NCBI RefSeq assembly: GCF_964204865.1 | Contig: NC_135251.1 | Span: 29,550,943-29,614,942 of the forward strand | DNA: 64,000 bases | Reading direction: 5' to 3' | Origin: Styela clava | Taxonomy: Eukaryota; Chordata; Ascidiacea; Stolidobranchia; Styelidae | Shown here: positions 28,519-42,400 of the stretch, in pieces | Numbering within the stretch: position 1 is the stretch's first letter | How the letters are laid out: the number at the start of each line of letters is the position of its first letter | Position numbers and translations under genes: made by a program | Notes under the pieces: generated by a model | What the model was told of the DNA's origin: nothing | What the model saw: only the letters and a program-made list of their open reading frames with translations | Database searches by the model: none

Positions 28519-31500
28519 GAGTAAGTAAATGGAAAGTCAAACATGAAGCGCTGATGATATATTTCTTTCAAGTTCCAATTTTGTTTCTTTAATAACCCGT
28601 ACATAATGTAAAGTAAATGTTGCGAAATGCATTAGTATTTATGTAGGTATCATATTCCCAAAGGCTTTGTGTCGTTATATTTCTGTTAGGCCTTTTATTA
28701 CGGTAAATATTGCATCATTTGGGTTAACATATTTTGAAAAATGGTGGGTTATTTTGCTGTGGTGGGTGTTTATTTTTACCAAAGTACTGTCCATAATTAA
28801 AGAAAAAATGGTGTAAAGGTTATTGCTAAAGCCCTGTTACAATTTCAAAATTACCTGCTTACAATAAACTTGTTAGCAAGTCTTTATGAAAACCCTGTAT
28901 ATCCATTTTTATTTCATTTAAAATGTGCGTCCCTCTTGTTTTTGGAAAAATTAGAAAATTTAAAAAAGGTTTTATGGAGTCTAAATTAAATCATTTCAAA
29001 TACTAATATAGTAAATAAATAAAATATGTCCATGTTCAAGTACAGACCACCAGGTTACAATTCTTTGGCGGTTTCCTTTGGTGGTGGGTGTGTGTTGAAA
29101 ATAGTCTAATTTTTTTGTGTAATGATTCAATCAGTTACGAGCTTTGTTTCCTAGCGCACTAGAAACCTGGTAAATCAAACTAAGGAAAGCCATTCAATGA
29201 AATATTGTTGCGTAAAGATCTACTCAAGATATTTATATTTTGGGTACTCAAGAATTTCTTAGTAAGAACAGATCTGTTGGGCAGCAATATTGTTATGTAT
29301 GGCAAAAGACCATTTGCAAATATTTTAGTCCCCAAGTTCACAAATAACTTATATCAATATTTCGTTAGCTATTGTATTGTTCTCTGTCAGTCTATGATTC
29401 TGATATTAATGTATTCTTTTCTGATGAAGCAAATATTTATGTTTGGATATATTGTGCATGATTTTGTTTTATGTGAAGCAGATTTATTGGGATATTGAAT
29501 ACCAACTGTCTCATTGTGCGACAGACTGCCAAATTTTTTGTGACGTCACACTCAATAATTGATTTCTTATTAATTATTAAAGACACATGAATGTGGGTTT
29601 CTGCTTTTTAGCTCAATTTTTACGTCCGAAACTTCTTAGCCAAGATTCACTTTCGTATCCTTTTACTAGACCTTGGTCCTAAATTGTATCCAGCCAAGCA
29701 TAAGTCGTTGAAGGATAGCCTTTCAAAGGTGTGCTTCAACTATGCCTGTAAACTGGCAATTTGTGTGGCCTTGGCATTGGTAGATTTTAAAAGGAGATTT
29801 GCGTATTCTACAACTGCATTTCAAACATTTCCTACACCATTTTACTAGACTTACAGTTTTAATTATTTTGCATTATTGATTCTATCGCTCATGAAGAGAT
29901 TAAACGTAGTCCATGGTAGGTATGCCTACAGAAATTATAATTACATTGCTACAAGCATTCTTTTTGTTGTATGTATGTTCTATTGTATAAATTTTAGTTT
30001 ATTTACTATTCATTGTGTTTCGCTTCTTTTTGTCTTTAGTTTTGTTCTATGTGACGGATGTTTGTACATGCATTAATCGAATTCAGGTCATTTAATCAGT
30101 GTCAGATAACTACTTCATTCTCCATCTAAAACCATTTTTCATTTGTGAACATGTAAGCAGATGTAATTATTTGTAGTGTGTTACTAAATCACACCTACGC
30201 ACTGTGGATATTTCCTCTTGTATACACAAACTCTTTTCCTGCCTAGCATATGCCATGACATGATATTTACAACAGCAATAGATATTAGATACACACTACG
30301 CAATATTACCAATTCCAAATCTTAGTGCAATATGACTGCAGTCTTACATACCCAATACTCCAATCTTGCCACTTTTTTGTTATGGGACTTGCAATTATTT
30401 ATTTCATCTTTTTTTTTTCTGATTTCGGTTTTGGCATATCTCGGTCACATTCTGTGGCTTATTGATGATACACAATTTTTTGATGGCCCACAGATTGGCC
30501 ATGTCTCAGTGTTACGATCCTTCATTGTGTCTCATGCATGTACAAGTGTGAGTGACATACACAATTATCTAAAATGAATACTAAATGCCTTTGCATATTC
30601 GTTACTCAACACGCTCCTCTTATATAAAAATGTTATTTCCTGTTTGTCTTCAAACTTTTCGATGCTGCAAACGATTGATTAATATGTTCCTTTATTACTG
30701 TGATGAAATTTTCAGGGATTAGGCGTTGCTGTGTCCATCAATTGAGACTAAGCTTTTATTGTAATTTGAGTGAACTCTGATAATCTTGTCCATGAATTTA
30801 GTTTAGTTTGTTTGGAATTCAATTTGATTTACGAACTCATGGTGTATGTTGGATTTTACATAGTGAAATTGGCATCCATGATTTCAGGGTTTATGAGATA
30901 ATAAGACTGTTATTTTATCAACATGGAATTATATTATTCAATGATATACCCTTGTTTACATGTTTAATATTTTTTTCCCCATTATGTGATAAACTCTATA
31001 AAATACCAAGACTTGGGATACTATCGAACCCCAAACATTGCATTGAAGACAGCAACACCTATGCCTTGAAATTAAAAATACTGCCTACAAATGCCATTGT
31101 GACCAAATTACTTCAATATTCAGTTATGGATGCCTGATTTTTTGTTTTAAATTTTTGTTTCTCTTCAAGTCCTCGATATTAGACTGTGCTAGGAAAGACT
31201 GCTTGTTTATACTTCCGAATATTGCATTATTATCATCTAGCCTTATTTACTTTGAACTTACTGCCGGCGATCTTTTTGATTTCTTCATCAAAGCGTCAAA
31301 ACGTTCCAATATCTGTTATTTTCTATTAATATTATTGTTATTTTCTTGTTTTGTCGTTATACCCATTTCTTTATTCTCGTTTGCTACGACCTGTGTTAAT
31401 CATTATTAAACGGTTTCTTTGTACCCAGAGTCAATCACAACCGGGCTCTTGTGTTGTTTATGTTCTTTTTTGAGTTGAAGATTTGCCAGGCAGGTTTCAG

Positions 31501-33079
31501 TTGAGATTTTGATCATTCGGTTCAGTCCACCGTCCTTTGAATTTCTTTTTTACCTTTTTCGCATATATGCAGCTTTAGAATTCTCTTCACATTTTTATTT
31601 TTCATTATTTCCGTTTTTCATCAAATTGGGTTCAAGGTGCGCTTCTATTCTGTATTTAACACTAATTTATTCACTGTGCCAATCGCTGTTCGGGAATTTA
31701 AATTATACGTGTTCTTATTGTGCCAATTGTTATATTATCGGTCTAGGCCGCTTAAATAAATTTTTTTTTTTAATGAACACACATTTTTGCCGACAAGGGT
31801 CGCTTTTTTGCACAGTCTGTGCTAAGAGACTGTTCTTTTAGTCTGGTTTGGAGCGGTTTCAGTCGCTCGCCATAAATAATTTATGGATATTGAGGCTCGG
31901 GATCGAAGAATCTATCAATTAGTTGTAAGACTGCTCGTGTGATTGTGCGTAACTTTGTAGAGCCAATTAGGTGGATGCAGTTGCCTAGTCGTTCGTTTAG
32001 TGATAAAGGGTTGTTTATTAACTACTTGACAAATGTGGAATTATGGTGCTTGTGCTTTCAGTCAACGACGAGGCGGCTGCATCATCGGAAATGGTCTTCA
32101 TGACCTGACGCCGAATACCAGTCATCTCCTGCCGGGCTAGTGAATATCTCATTTCCTGTTGCGATGTTGCTGTCCCACAACGAGCAATGTATTGAATGTG
32201 TCACTTCGGCTTACGCGAGGTATAATTAGTATAACACTCTTGCCGGATCGTTTGGCTTACAGACTTTGCCCCAGCTGTTTCGCTCCCTGCGGTAGTACCT
32301 TTCCGATCCCCGGTCGCCTCGTTCAAAAATGATAATAAATACGTAAATGTTTATTTACGGATATTCAATCCCCACATCGGTGACCTGTCCACATGTATAT
32401 ATCATTATTTTTAATTAAACAACTTCGCAAGTGACTGTATAGCAAAATCATAAGTCCATCAGTCTTTTGATGGGAAGGGTCTGATATAACATATCTAATT
32501 TCAACGTGAGGAGGAAGAATAAAGTTTTGTTCGCTTTGGACTTTGGTTATGGAATCGTCATTAGTGTCTAGTTATCGACCACTCCTTTCAATTTCGATAC
32601 GACCTCCCACTCAACTTATTGAACGGCATGCACATCATAACTCACGTTGATTTTTAGACTTCCAATAGAATAGATACACATGAAGGTTTGATTTTTGACT
32701 CCCTTGTAAAATACACCGCCAACCGGCGTTTCCTAATTGTCTTTCCTATCATCTAATTGTTTTCCATACCTTGCTCAGCATTACACTTTCTTGAGAGTTT
32801 ATCTTAAGGATCTTTTGTACAAATTAGTAAATTAGAGGGTTTGGAATGCAGATTGCACCGGAAATTCAACTCCAACTAGATAATTACTAATTTGTTGTTT
32901 GAAAACATGGCGTGTGTGTTTTCTCAAATCTCACATTTTTTACATTAGTGGCGGGGGGCTTTGCAGTTTGCTTCGCCAACTGATACTACTGGCTTGTGTA
33001 ACTGTGAATCTAAGAAACTGTAAAGAATTATTATATTTTATTGCCAGAGCACTACACATATATAACCAAACATTTAAAC
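28519..33079. other. Probable ELAV 3' UTR and intergenic DNA between convergent genes
   Basis: AT- and T-rich sequence follows the ELAV stop. AATAAA occurs at about 28863 and twice near 29012, so the 3' UTR may end there, but long neural 3' UTRs are common in this family. Frames of 80-110 codons at 29205, 30332, 30808, 31155 and 31509 are low-complexity, Phe/Leu/Ile-rich translations of T-rich DNA and are not genes. From about 31800 to 32650 base composition is more balanced. I recognise nothing there. Confidence 0.5.
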
Positions 33080-33468
33080 TCATACAACCAAACACATAAA
33101 AAGTGCCATCAAAAGCAAACTTTCATTGATGTTTATGATTGAAGCATGAGCTGTCGTAGTTGATTGAGTTGTACTTTCAACTTGAATAATGTCTGCTTCA
33201 CCGGAATCTGGAATTATAGTGAAGTATGTGACAATTCAAAAATATATCAAACTTTTTTTGAAAGGTTATAACAGCATTCAAACGTGTTGAAATGTTATAT
33301 GTTGTAATCAGCTGCTAATTTCATCAGTAGAATGCATCTCTGTTATTCACATCGTTCCTACTTGTAAAATGGAGCTAAATCGTATTTACATACCATCACC
33401 AAATATCTCAATCTCCTGAACTTCTTCCTCTTGTTCCAAATCTTCAGTGATGGGAATATCTTCCAATT
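33080..33468 (-). other. Giant protein, acidic stalk and GPI-signal-like C-terminus (exons 43-44)
   Basis: Exon 43 (33394-33468) is acidic (ITEDLEQEEEVQEIEIFGDG). Exon 44 gives a Ser/Thr-rich stretch (ESTTQSTTTAHAS) and ends in the hydrophobic LLLMALFMCLVV directly before the stop. A polar spacer followed by a short terminal hydrophobic run with no charged tail is the layout of a GPI-anchor signal, as known for mesothelin and otoancorin. Candidate attachment residues lie between AHAS and NES. Confidence 0.7.
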
Positions 33469-36400
33469 CTGTTAAGGCAAAAATTCAGTTTATTTAGTGA
33501 TTATGTCCTGAAATTAGAAGGCGATACGGAGTTCCAGGCTTTATCACAACAGAATCAGGTTCTCGAAAACTTGACATTTCAATATATTTGTTCAATTTCA
33601 TCTAAACTATGGTGCGTGCAATATATATATCACCTTTTAGCCTATAACACTCGATGGATTGATCAAAGTAAGCTGTATCAAAATTAAAAGTCAAAAGTAA
33701 ATAAACGAGAACATCGGACGGAGACTGAAGACTTATCGATCGAAAGTTAGGGGATCCCCAAAACAGAAACTGCGGCTTCGATTCATCCGCTCTTTCTCCA
33801 TAGTGACACCTATCACTAATTAATCCAAAATCAATAGGCTTCTGATCCGAGATATGAATGCACATGCAAAATTTGAAGCAGATTCAACATGGCTTACGAG
33901 AGATATCGCGTGTATCTAACAGACAGACAGACAAACAAACGAGCAAACAGACAAATACTTATCAACATACTTACCGATCTTAAGATCGATATGTAATAAA
34001 AAAAAGGAGTAATACAAGACCCAATGTGTTTCACAATTTAACATATCTTTTAAAAATACTCAAACAAACATAAATAGAGATCATCCAAAAGAAGTATTGC
34101 ACTTATTAAATGAAAAAACTTTATTGCGGAAAAGTAGAAACTCCGATTTTAAAATTGACTTCCCTAGAACTCTTAGCTTTGTTATAACACCATAAAAACC
34201 ATAACAGACAACATTGCAGAGAAAATTTAGATTCGTGGAACAGAATGAGATCACCATACCAGCATCTTCTCCATAGACTGCAAGTCTCAATGCATTTCTC
34301 TGTTGCGCATATAATTGATCAAATATTCTTGGTGTCATAAGTGCAGCAATATTTCCAGCTCCAGCAGCTAATATCTGTGTTTCATTCAATCCATTCTGTG
34401 AAAAATAGAAATGCGAAAACATCAGTCACTGTTTTAGCGCTTTTTAGCTTATGGCCATCAACAAACAAAAAATCACTAAATTACAATTGACACACAAATG
34501 ACTTCTCTGGTCTGCATCATGCAATGCTGGGAAACACTAAACCAGTGGTTCCCAAGCTTTTCTCAGGACGACTCCAAAGACAACTTTCAAGTGTCCAGTG
34601 CGACCCCAGGTCAATATATATATTTTTCATGAAACTTTAGAGCTTCTTTCACTGGACTTTTGAGTTTGGTCATGTGGTGGTATTAAGTAAAATAAGCTGA
34701 AACCCAACAGTGATGTCACAATAAACACCTACATTTTCAATAACAAAAGCATAGAGTGATGCCTATGGGCCTGTTTTACATTGAGCCATGGTACAAACTG
34801 CTTAGTTAACATGGTTTGTCAAATCTTAGATGAGTTGTACATCCATCCTCTACCATACCTCAGCGACCCCATGACCTGGTTGCGACCCTACCTATTTATC
34901 ACTCCGACCCCATTTGGGGTCGCGACCCCTGGTTTGGGAACCCCTGCACTAAACGGTGCTCCAGAAGTATGCCACCAAGATGTCGCACAACCTGAATCAT
35001 AACCGGTACACACATATTATGTTCAGGTTGTGTGCCATCTTGGTGCGCATACTTCTGGAGGTCCCACAAACACCCTTGTTTTTATTTGGACTTCAATTGT
35101 TAAACATAAATCTTATCAATGAACTTACATTTCAGTCACCCGCTGTTATTTATTTATGAATTAGCCAATTTTATTGATTATTTAATATATGTAACTCCCA
35201 TTGTTTCACACTGATTGTTTAAATATGGATGTAACTGCTTTTCTTGTTATAGTTGAACTATATATGTCTGAAGAAGTCTCGGAACCTTGGTAATTAATAC
35301 CTGAAGAACCTTGGTCAGACCAAACGTTACAGAAATATATTTGTGTTAGTGTGCAGCATGACTCTTGAATCACTGGTAAAATATTTAATCATATTTTGGT
35401 TATGTTTAAACAAAATCTCATTATTTTCCGTGGCACACTTAGCGACTCGCTGCCGCACACCCTTTGGGAACCACTGATATAGAATCTTTCAATCATTCTT
35501 TAATAAATGCTTTGTTGATGTTAAAAAACAATCGGCCAACCTGGCATGCGTTCAAGATAGCAATCACAATATACTAGCTCAGCATAGCACCGCTATAAAA
35601 TATTCCACATCCACAGTACTAGATTTGGAAAAGGTTGAAAATATTGACTTTATCATTACCTTAATTCTGCTGGGTGTCATCAGAAGAAAAGCAGACGGAG
35701 TTATAAACGCAATTGATTCGACTGGTAAAGCAGATAAATCCCCACTTGATAATCCAGCTGAAAAATACCAGGATAGATTGAGTAGTATTGTGGTTTGAGT
35801 GATAACACATATGCAACATGCCAGTATTTTACATCTGTGGCAGATTGCTAAAATTTATATTACCGGTACTAACATTGGTTTGCAAGTCTAGTCTAGAATA
35901 CTACACGCAAAAGTGATAACATCAAGCTAAATATCCACAAGCGGATGGAGCATTACACAATCTGCCAAACAGTACAAAGAATACTATAGGAACTTACAAA
36001 CTTATATTGTACACAATTGAATAAATATAACACTGTTAGTTCATGCTTATTAGCTGAGAAACAACTCAAAAATAAAACAAAAAATAAAAAACAACAACAA
36101 TTTTGAAATTTAACCAATTATTGCAGTCCTGTATCCGACCTTCACTTACCAATTTTCTAAATCAATAACAGCAAATTTTTTGTGAATATGAAATACCTGC
36201 TACTGTTCCCATTTCATCTAGTTCAGGAGCAGTGGGTACTGTTGAACCATGTCCTAACATTGACATTTGCTTGATAATATCAAATTGGGTTTGACTGAAA
36301 CAATCTATTGCACCTAAGTCCTTTGTAGAAGACCTGAAAAATGGATGACAACATTGGTAGAAGAGTAATAATAATACATTTGAATATTCATTGATGTAAT

Positions 36401-39400
36401 GAAAGTAATAACTGGCCATCCATCTCCTTGATATCATATGTTTCGAATTTTATAATTATCTATAGCAGGGGTGGCCAACCTGCTTTCGACCGTGATCGAC
36501 TGATCGGTAATACACAAAACTACACACAAGCATACAAAAAATTCTGCCGCTGCCAATAAGATTAGTTCTTTGGGCGGAATCTTAATGAAATCGCCAAAAA
36601 TGTTTTTTGTGTTCCATTCAACTTGATTATGTAATTGTACCAGAAGTCAATGTTTCATCCTTTATTTGATATTTATTTAAATCATACAATTCAGATCCAA
36701 CACTTGCCTAGTTTTTAGTTGTAAGTGGTATGAATTTCTCAAGAATCATTACCAGGTATCTATGTATTATCTAAACAATTCCTAAACCATAAATGTTATA
36801 TGACTGCTCAAACTTCAGTATCTAATTTACAATTTCCTCTGAGTCCGATTGTTCGCTCGCTTGGAATTAGAAAAAATCGGACATACTGACTATCATTGCG
36901 AATAAAATGTATCACACTACTCTTAGAGCGAGACAATAACTTCCGAATACTGCAGAAGGTATTGTAGGATACCATGTCAGTCAAGACATACAATATTTGG
37001 CAAGATCATTTCTAAACCTTGGCAGCAGCGAAACTTGCATTTGTTATGGGATAATATGCTCTATCCATCTTGCCCAGACTCAAATACTATAGGTGTATAT
37101 CGTATTTTGCGCACACAGTACTGTATTAGTCCCTATACTATTATACTGTATATAGTACTGTATTAATACACAACATGTGCTGCATTTAACCCTCTCATTG
37201 AAAAAGGTTCGCCATCGCTGACCTAATAGTATCCTAGTGAGTGTTCAATTCTTCAAATCATTGGAATATAAGTTAATGTACTTACCTCAGAACATCTGAA
37301 GGTATTTCGATTAACCTTTCGGAACTTAAACCACATATTAAACGGCCAAACCCAACTAATTCACTACTAGATATTGTTCGAAGTGAGAGTCCATTGGTTC
37401 TCAAATATGAATCGATGAGTAGAGATCTCTGTTAAACAATAAAACACAATATTAATTCCCACCATCATTACTATATATTTTATTTATAAGTGATATACAA
37501 AGCTCAATTTCATTGAAACTTCAGGGTGAACATATAAAAAAGGTGTCTTTTGTAAATTGCAACGAGACTTAAGGACCAATTAGATAACATATACCTGCAA
37601 ATACAAACTAGATACAATACTTCGAGTAATAATTATTAGTGGCTCTGAAGTCATTTGTATTTACATATATACTCTATGCTCCCAAGTTTCACGGGTCGTA
37701 AAAGTACTCACCATGTTGAAGCTTGCGGTATTTGTATATGAAAGTCATAAAAGAACCTTAGAATGAGTAACTTCCAAATTTTTAATTGCTAAAGTGCGGA
37801 AAGCTGCAAAACATTGTACTCTTCCATCTGCACAAGCGACATTGTAAGCCTACAGTTAAAACCACAACATCAAAAATACGATTTTTCATAATGACTAATG
37901 AATTCCAGAAAGATCCTCAACATCTTTTTTCACTTCAGACAGTCATGTTATGGTGACATTATAACAGTACCGAAATAAAAATCAGCATAATAAGTACATG
38001 ATTGTTCTTCGTTATTTTAGTTCATTCGTTTATTCGAAGTTTTTTATCTCTACAATATCAATTTTATATTTGTGTGTGTAACAGAGTATTTAATTAACTA
38101 TATCTCTTAAGTTATGAATGTAAGATGTCAATTGTCAAGTATATTTCTGAATGGGCGTTCACGACTTAAAAGTTTCAAAAAACCTTGCTTGATGCAATGT
38201 TATCGAAGGCATGTGATTCGTGATTGTATTTTCTGCAATCCACAGTTAAGAAGCAGCGATAACATTTGTTGGAGGATAGTTCTGGCTGAATATACCACTA
38301 TAAACCAAGGCAATATAGTATTAACCAAAGAAACCATATAATTAAAAAAATAATATACTTTTACCTCATCGTTTGTAAAATCAACTTGAGAAAGTGAAGC
38401 GCAGGTTTCAATATCAGAAGGACGAAGCTCACTTTTTTCTGTGTATGACAACCCTTTGATTAGATATTGAGCATCAGCAATTTCTTTACTTTCCCATTCA
38501 GATGGTTTTCCATAAAGCTGTAGAATAGTGTTGAAAGGATATTTTTAATCAACAATCATCACAATGTGGTTAATAGAGAAAACAATTGTGCGAAACACGC
38601 AGGTTCCGGTATTTGATAAGAAAATTGGGGGAAAAGGTAATTAAGCCTAACTAGAGATTTTCCATAATCACTGATACTAATCAAGCAAGGATATTCCACG
38701 AATTATTAATAGTAGGATCTGCCATAAAAAGAAAAATGATTCATACAAGCTCAGCTTATATTCATAGAAATAAATTTATAGGTTATAAGTATAATGACTC
38801 TACCCGGAGTTTGTCATATATCCAAATTCCTTCTTGAATTCTGTAGATACAATTCACATATTCCTATAAGTTGTTTTTCTATTCTACTCAAACAAAAACC
38901 TACTTCTTTCATTCTCGAAACCAAATTGTCCATTTGCTCATAACTCCATTTAGAAACACTTCCTAAAGTTTCCAAAGAGTTCGCAAAATCTTCATCAGAA
39001 ATGGCAGACAACTGTTCAAGTGACCAGGCAACATTTCCGGGTCCCAAAATTACGATTTCATCATACTTTGGTGCAATAACTACAAATATTTATGCAATAG
39101 TTATATATATTAAGTCTGAATATGTACGTCTGTGAACATTAGAAATAGAATATACCTCAACAATACTTATTAAAATGCTTTTACCACATGGTTAGGCTTT
39201 TTAAATTGGAAATAATGGATAATTTTCGAACATTGAAAATCTTTCAAGGGAAGAGGTATATAAACATAGATGGGATAATTTATAAATTAATACTTTATAT
39301 CCTCTAAATCGCAGACAGTTATTTGGCTAATTCCTTGAAATTAGTCAGAATTTTTATTGCTGATCATGCACAAGCGATTCCAATTCTATTCTCTCACATG

Positions 39401-42400
39401 GTATGATTGAGACAATTATTTATTAATATGTAAGTTACCTTATGAATTTTTCACTGCTAGGACAAAATAGAAAATTATAATATTTCATTATGACCCATTC
39501 TCTATGATGGTAGATACCCAGGTTTTGGTAATTACAACAACACTACCTTCTCTCTTCCTTCTTCGAGATTCAGTTCGTTGTGACATCACAACATCAACAG
39601 ATTTATTATAAAAATCATCATATTTTATTCTGCCATAAGCAGACATATCTTCCGATACTTCAGGTGGCATAATATCATCAAGAAATTCATAAAACAACTC
39701 CTAGATAAAACCAATATCGGGCGATAGTGAAACCATTTTTTGGGGGTTAAAAAATCCTTTTTCAAACCTCTACAGTAAACATTATCAAGTATTAGGGCTG
39801 TCCAAGCGAACCAAATATTCGAAATCGAATCGAATCGCAAATTATTCGAATCGTTTTTCGGCTAATTTTCGAATCGCTAAAATTAGGTACCTGTACATAA
39901 AGCGGAAACCACCTTTACGGGATGTTTTTCATCGGGCAAGCGGTGGCGCTCCGAGATCAGACCACTCTTGCTCCCGGCTTAATTGGTTTCCCGATATTTC
40001 TCTCGTCTTCATTTTGTGATAAACATGTCATTACTAATGCCCGCCCGGTGGCACGTGATTAGCCATTTCATGCATGGTCATCATAACAAGGTATAATTGG
40101 TCATGACGTTTTTGAGAGAGAACAAGGAGAAAAAGGAGACAATTTAGAAAACGATAGTTCTATAAATAGAATCGATTTGAAGCTGTTGAGTTAGTTATCA
40201 TAGGAACATGGTACAGGCAACTCAAAGCTGAAACAGGTGTTTTGGGATCCTTATGATGGCATTACTGTATTATCCATCTATATACCAAGAAAAATAATTG
40301 CACTCTTGCATTTTGATGGCTGTTGTACACTAACAATATTATAGTGTCAAATAATATTGTCATCAAACTAGCTTGGAAATTTTAAATGCAATTTTGAACT
40401 TTAGCAACAGTTTTATCTATATTGATGCTGTTATTATTTTGCTGAAATTTACACAAAAAAACATAAGACTAGTGAATAGGATTAAAATAGCATCTACAGG
40501 CTTTACATGTCCTATTAAAACTGAATCCATCAAAATTGAGATTGCAATTTTTGAATAGTGCAATTTTTACTCTTAACACTCAACAGTTTCCGAGACCCAA
40601 ATTTTGGAGTCCTCCAATTTTTTTGACCAGTTCATACAAGCGTGTGATCTCCTTTCATAAATCTGAAAACATTGTATTGCAAAATACCAGCAGTAAGTAA
40701 GATGTAACTGCACATACGTTACCACAACATCGAAGGGCAGACAGTTATTGTATAATAGAGACAGATTTAATATTCGATTATTCGGTTCGATTCGGCGAAA
40801 ATATTCGATTCGATTCGAATCAAAAAATTATTCGATTATGGACAGCCCTATCAAGTATGGTATGAAAGTTCAAGTTAAATATGACATAAATCTACAGTCA
40901 ACTACATGTTAATAGGAGATACATTTCAGTTTTTCTTCAGAATAATTTACATCATGCGACATCAGAACAATTTACGGCAAAAGTGCTAGAAAAACTTCTG
41001 TGACAAATGATGAAGTTTTTAGCTTTCCTGGCCAACCAATTATAGTAGATTTAGGACAACAAGTTGAATTGATATATTCTTTTTTATACAGATATATTGT
41101 TTAATGTCAATAGAATTTCTATTACCTCATCAAAATTATCGATTATTGTTGTAGCAAGGGTAGATATAAGAGGACCAAGAGTGGTAAAAACATCTTCTCC
41201 CCACTGTGACGAATCTCCTCCATATCTCCCAATGATGAAGGATTCAATGTATGTTAAATGTGAATCATCTAATCTAAAACATAATATAGTCAATTTATTG
41301 GAAAATGCTGTTTGTAACCTATGGCAGTAGGTAAATCATAGGATTTCACCTATGAAAACAATCACGTAATGTTGGCAGTCCAGCATTGAAGCCATCATCA
41401 GAGAATTTCCTCCATTCAACAATGTCCATATCACATATTAATTTTCCTAGGGTTAATACTTCACTTTCTCCCAAAGCAGATGGATCAAAGCTCTTTTCTT
41501 GCTGAAAATGACATAAACTAGGTAGATGATATTCTATACTGTATTCAGGTTTTATCATCATTCATTATAGATATGTATTGAACACCAAATTAGTTGCCAG
41601 AAACGAATTGTGATTCATTCTGAACTACTAATGCTATATGAAAAACTTTAAAGGTTAATGGTAAATTTCAGTGAAACCACAAACAGTTCGCCAAACCTAA
41701 GAATTTTTCTTCCAACCTGGGACTTTGATTCAAGAAACAAAGACTTAGCTGCACCATGTAATGCTGTGTATTACATTTCTTTAAACAAATCATTTTGGTA
41801 GAGCAACAAGAGCGGTCATAAATAACCCTACACCAGATAGACAAAAAAATTCAAAAAATGTTGAGGTTGAGACATGAACAAATAACAATACAATAACAAG
41901 CATACCACACAATTAAGTGATATATTTGCAAGCTCTTGTCTTTTTATATCACCAGTAGTACCAGGTAGAGTATCTAGTTCAGCACTTCCTATATTTTCCA
42001 TAATACTTTGACATGCCGTTAAAGGTATTCTTTCCAATTCACTGCAAAAATGAAGGTATGGCGGAATGAAAGTGGTAACTAATTTAAACTCTAGTGACCA
42101 TTCCACGATAAAAAAGTAGCAAAAATTCATACTTGGTGGGCATCATCATTGCAACATCTTCTGGTATAAAAGACAATGTAGATGATAGTTCTGGGTCAGT
42201 ACTATTTGCAATATAGTCTATACCGTTCATTACTTGAAGTGCATAATGAAGTTTTGTTGAAATACATTCTTCCTGTAAAACAAATGATCGTCTAGATTTA
42301 AAGACACCCTTCATTTTGATTTTAAACTCTGGAGCATTGTGACAATAGATACCTGTGACAACACACAGAAGCAGTGGAAATACAAATAATAAAGTTATAA

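Noticed and set aside
30332..31841. Several 80-110 codon plus-strand frames after ELAV
   Set aside because: Phe/Leu/Ile-rich translations of T-rich DNA without domain, splice or homology support.
33901..33960. CAGACAGACAAACAAAC tract as a CRISPR-like or functional tandem array
   Set aside because: It is a short simple-sequence tract inside a dispersed repeat that is present again at about 55095.
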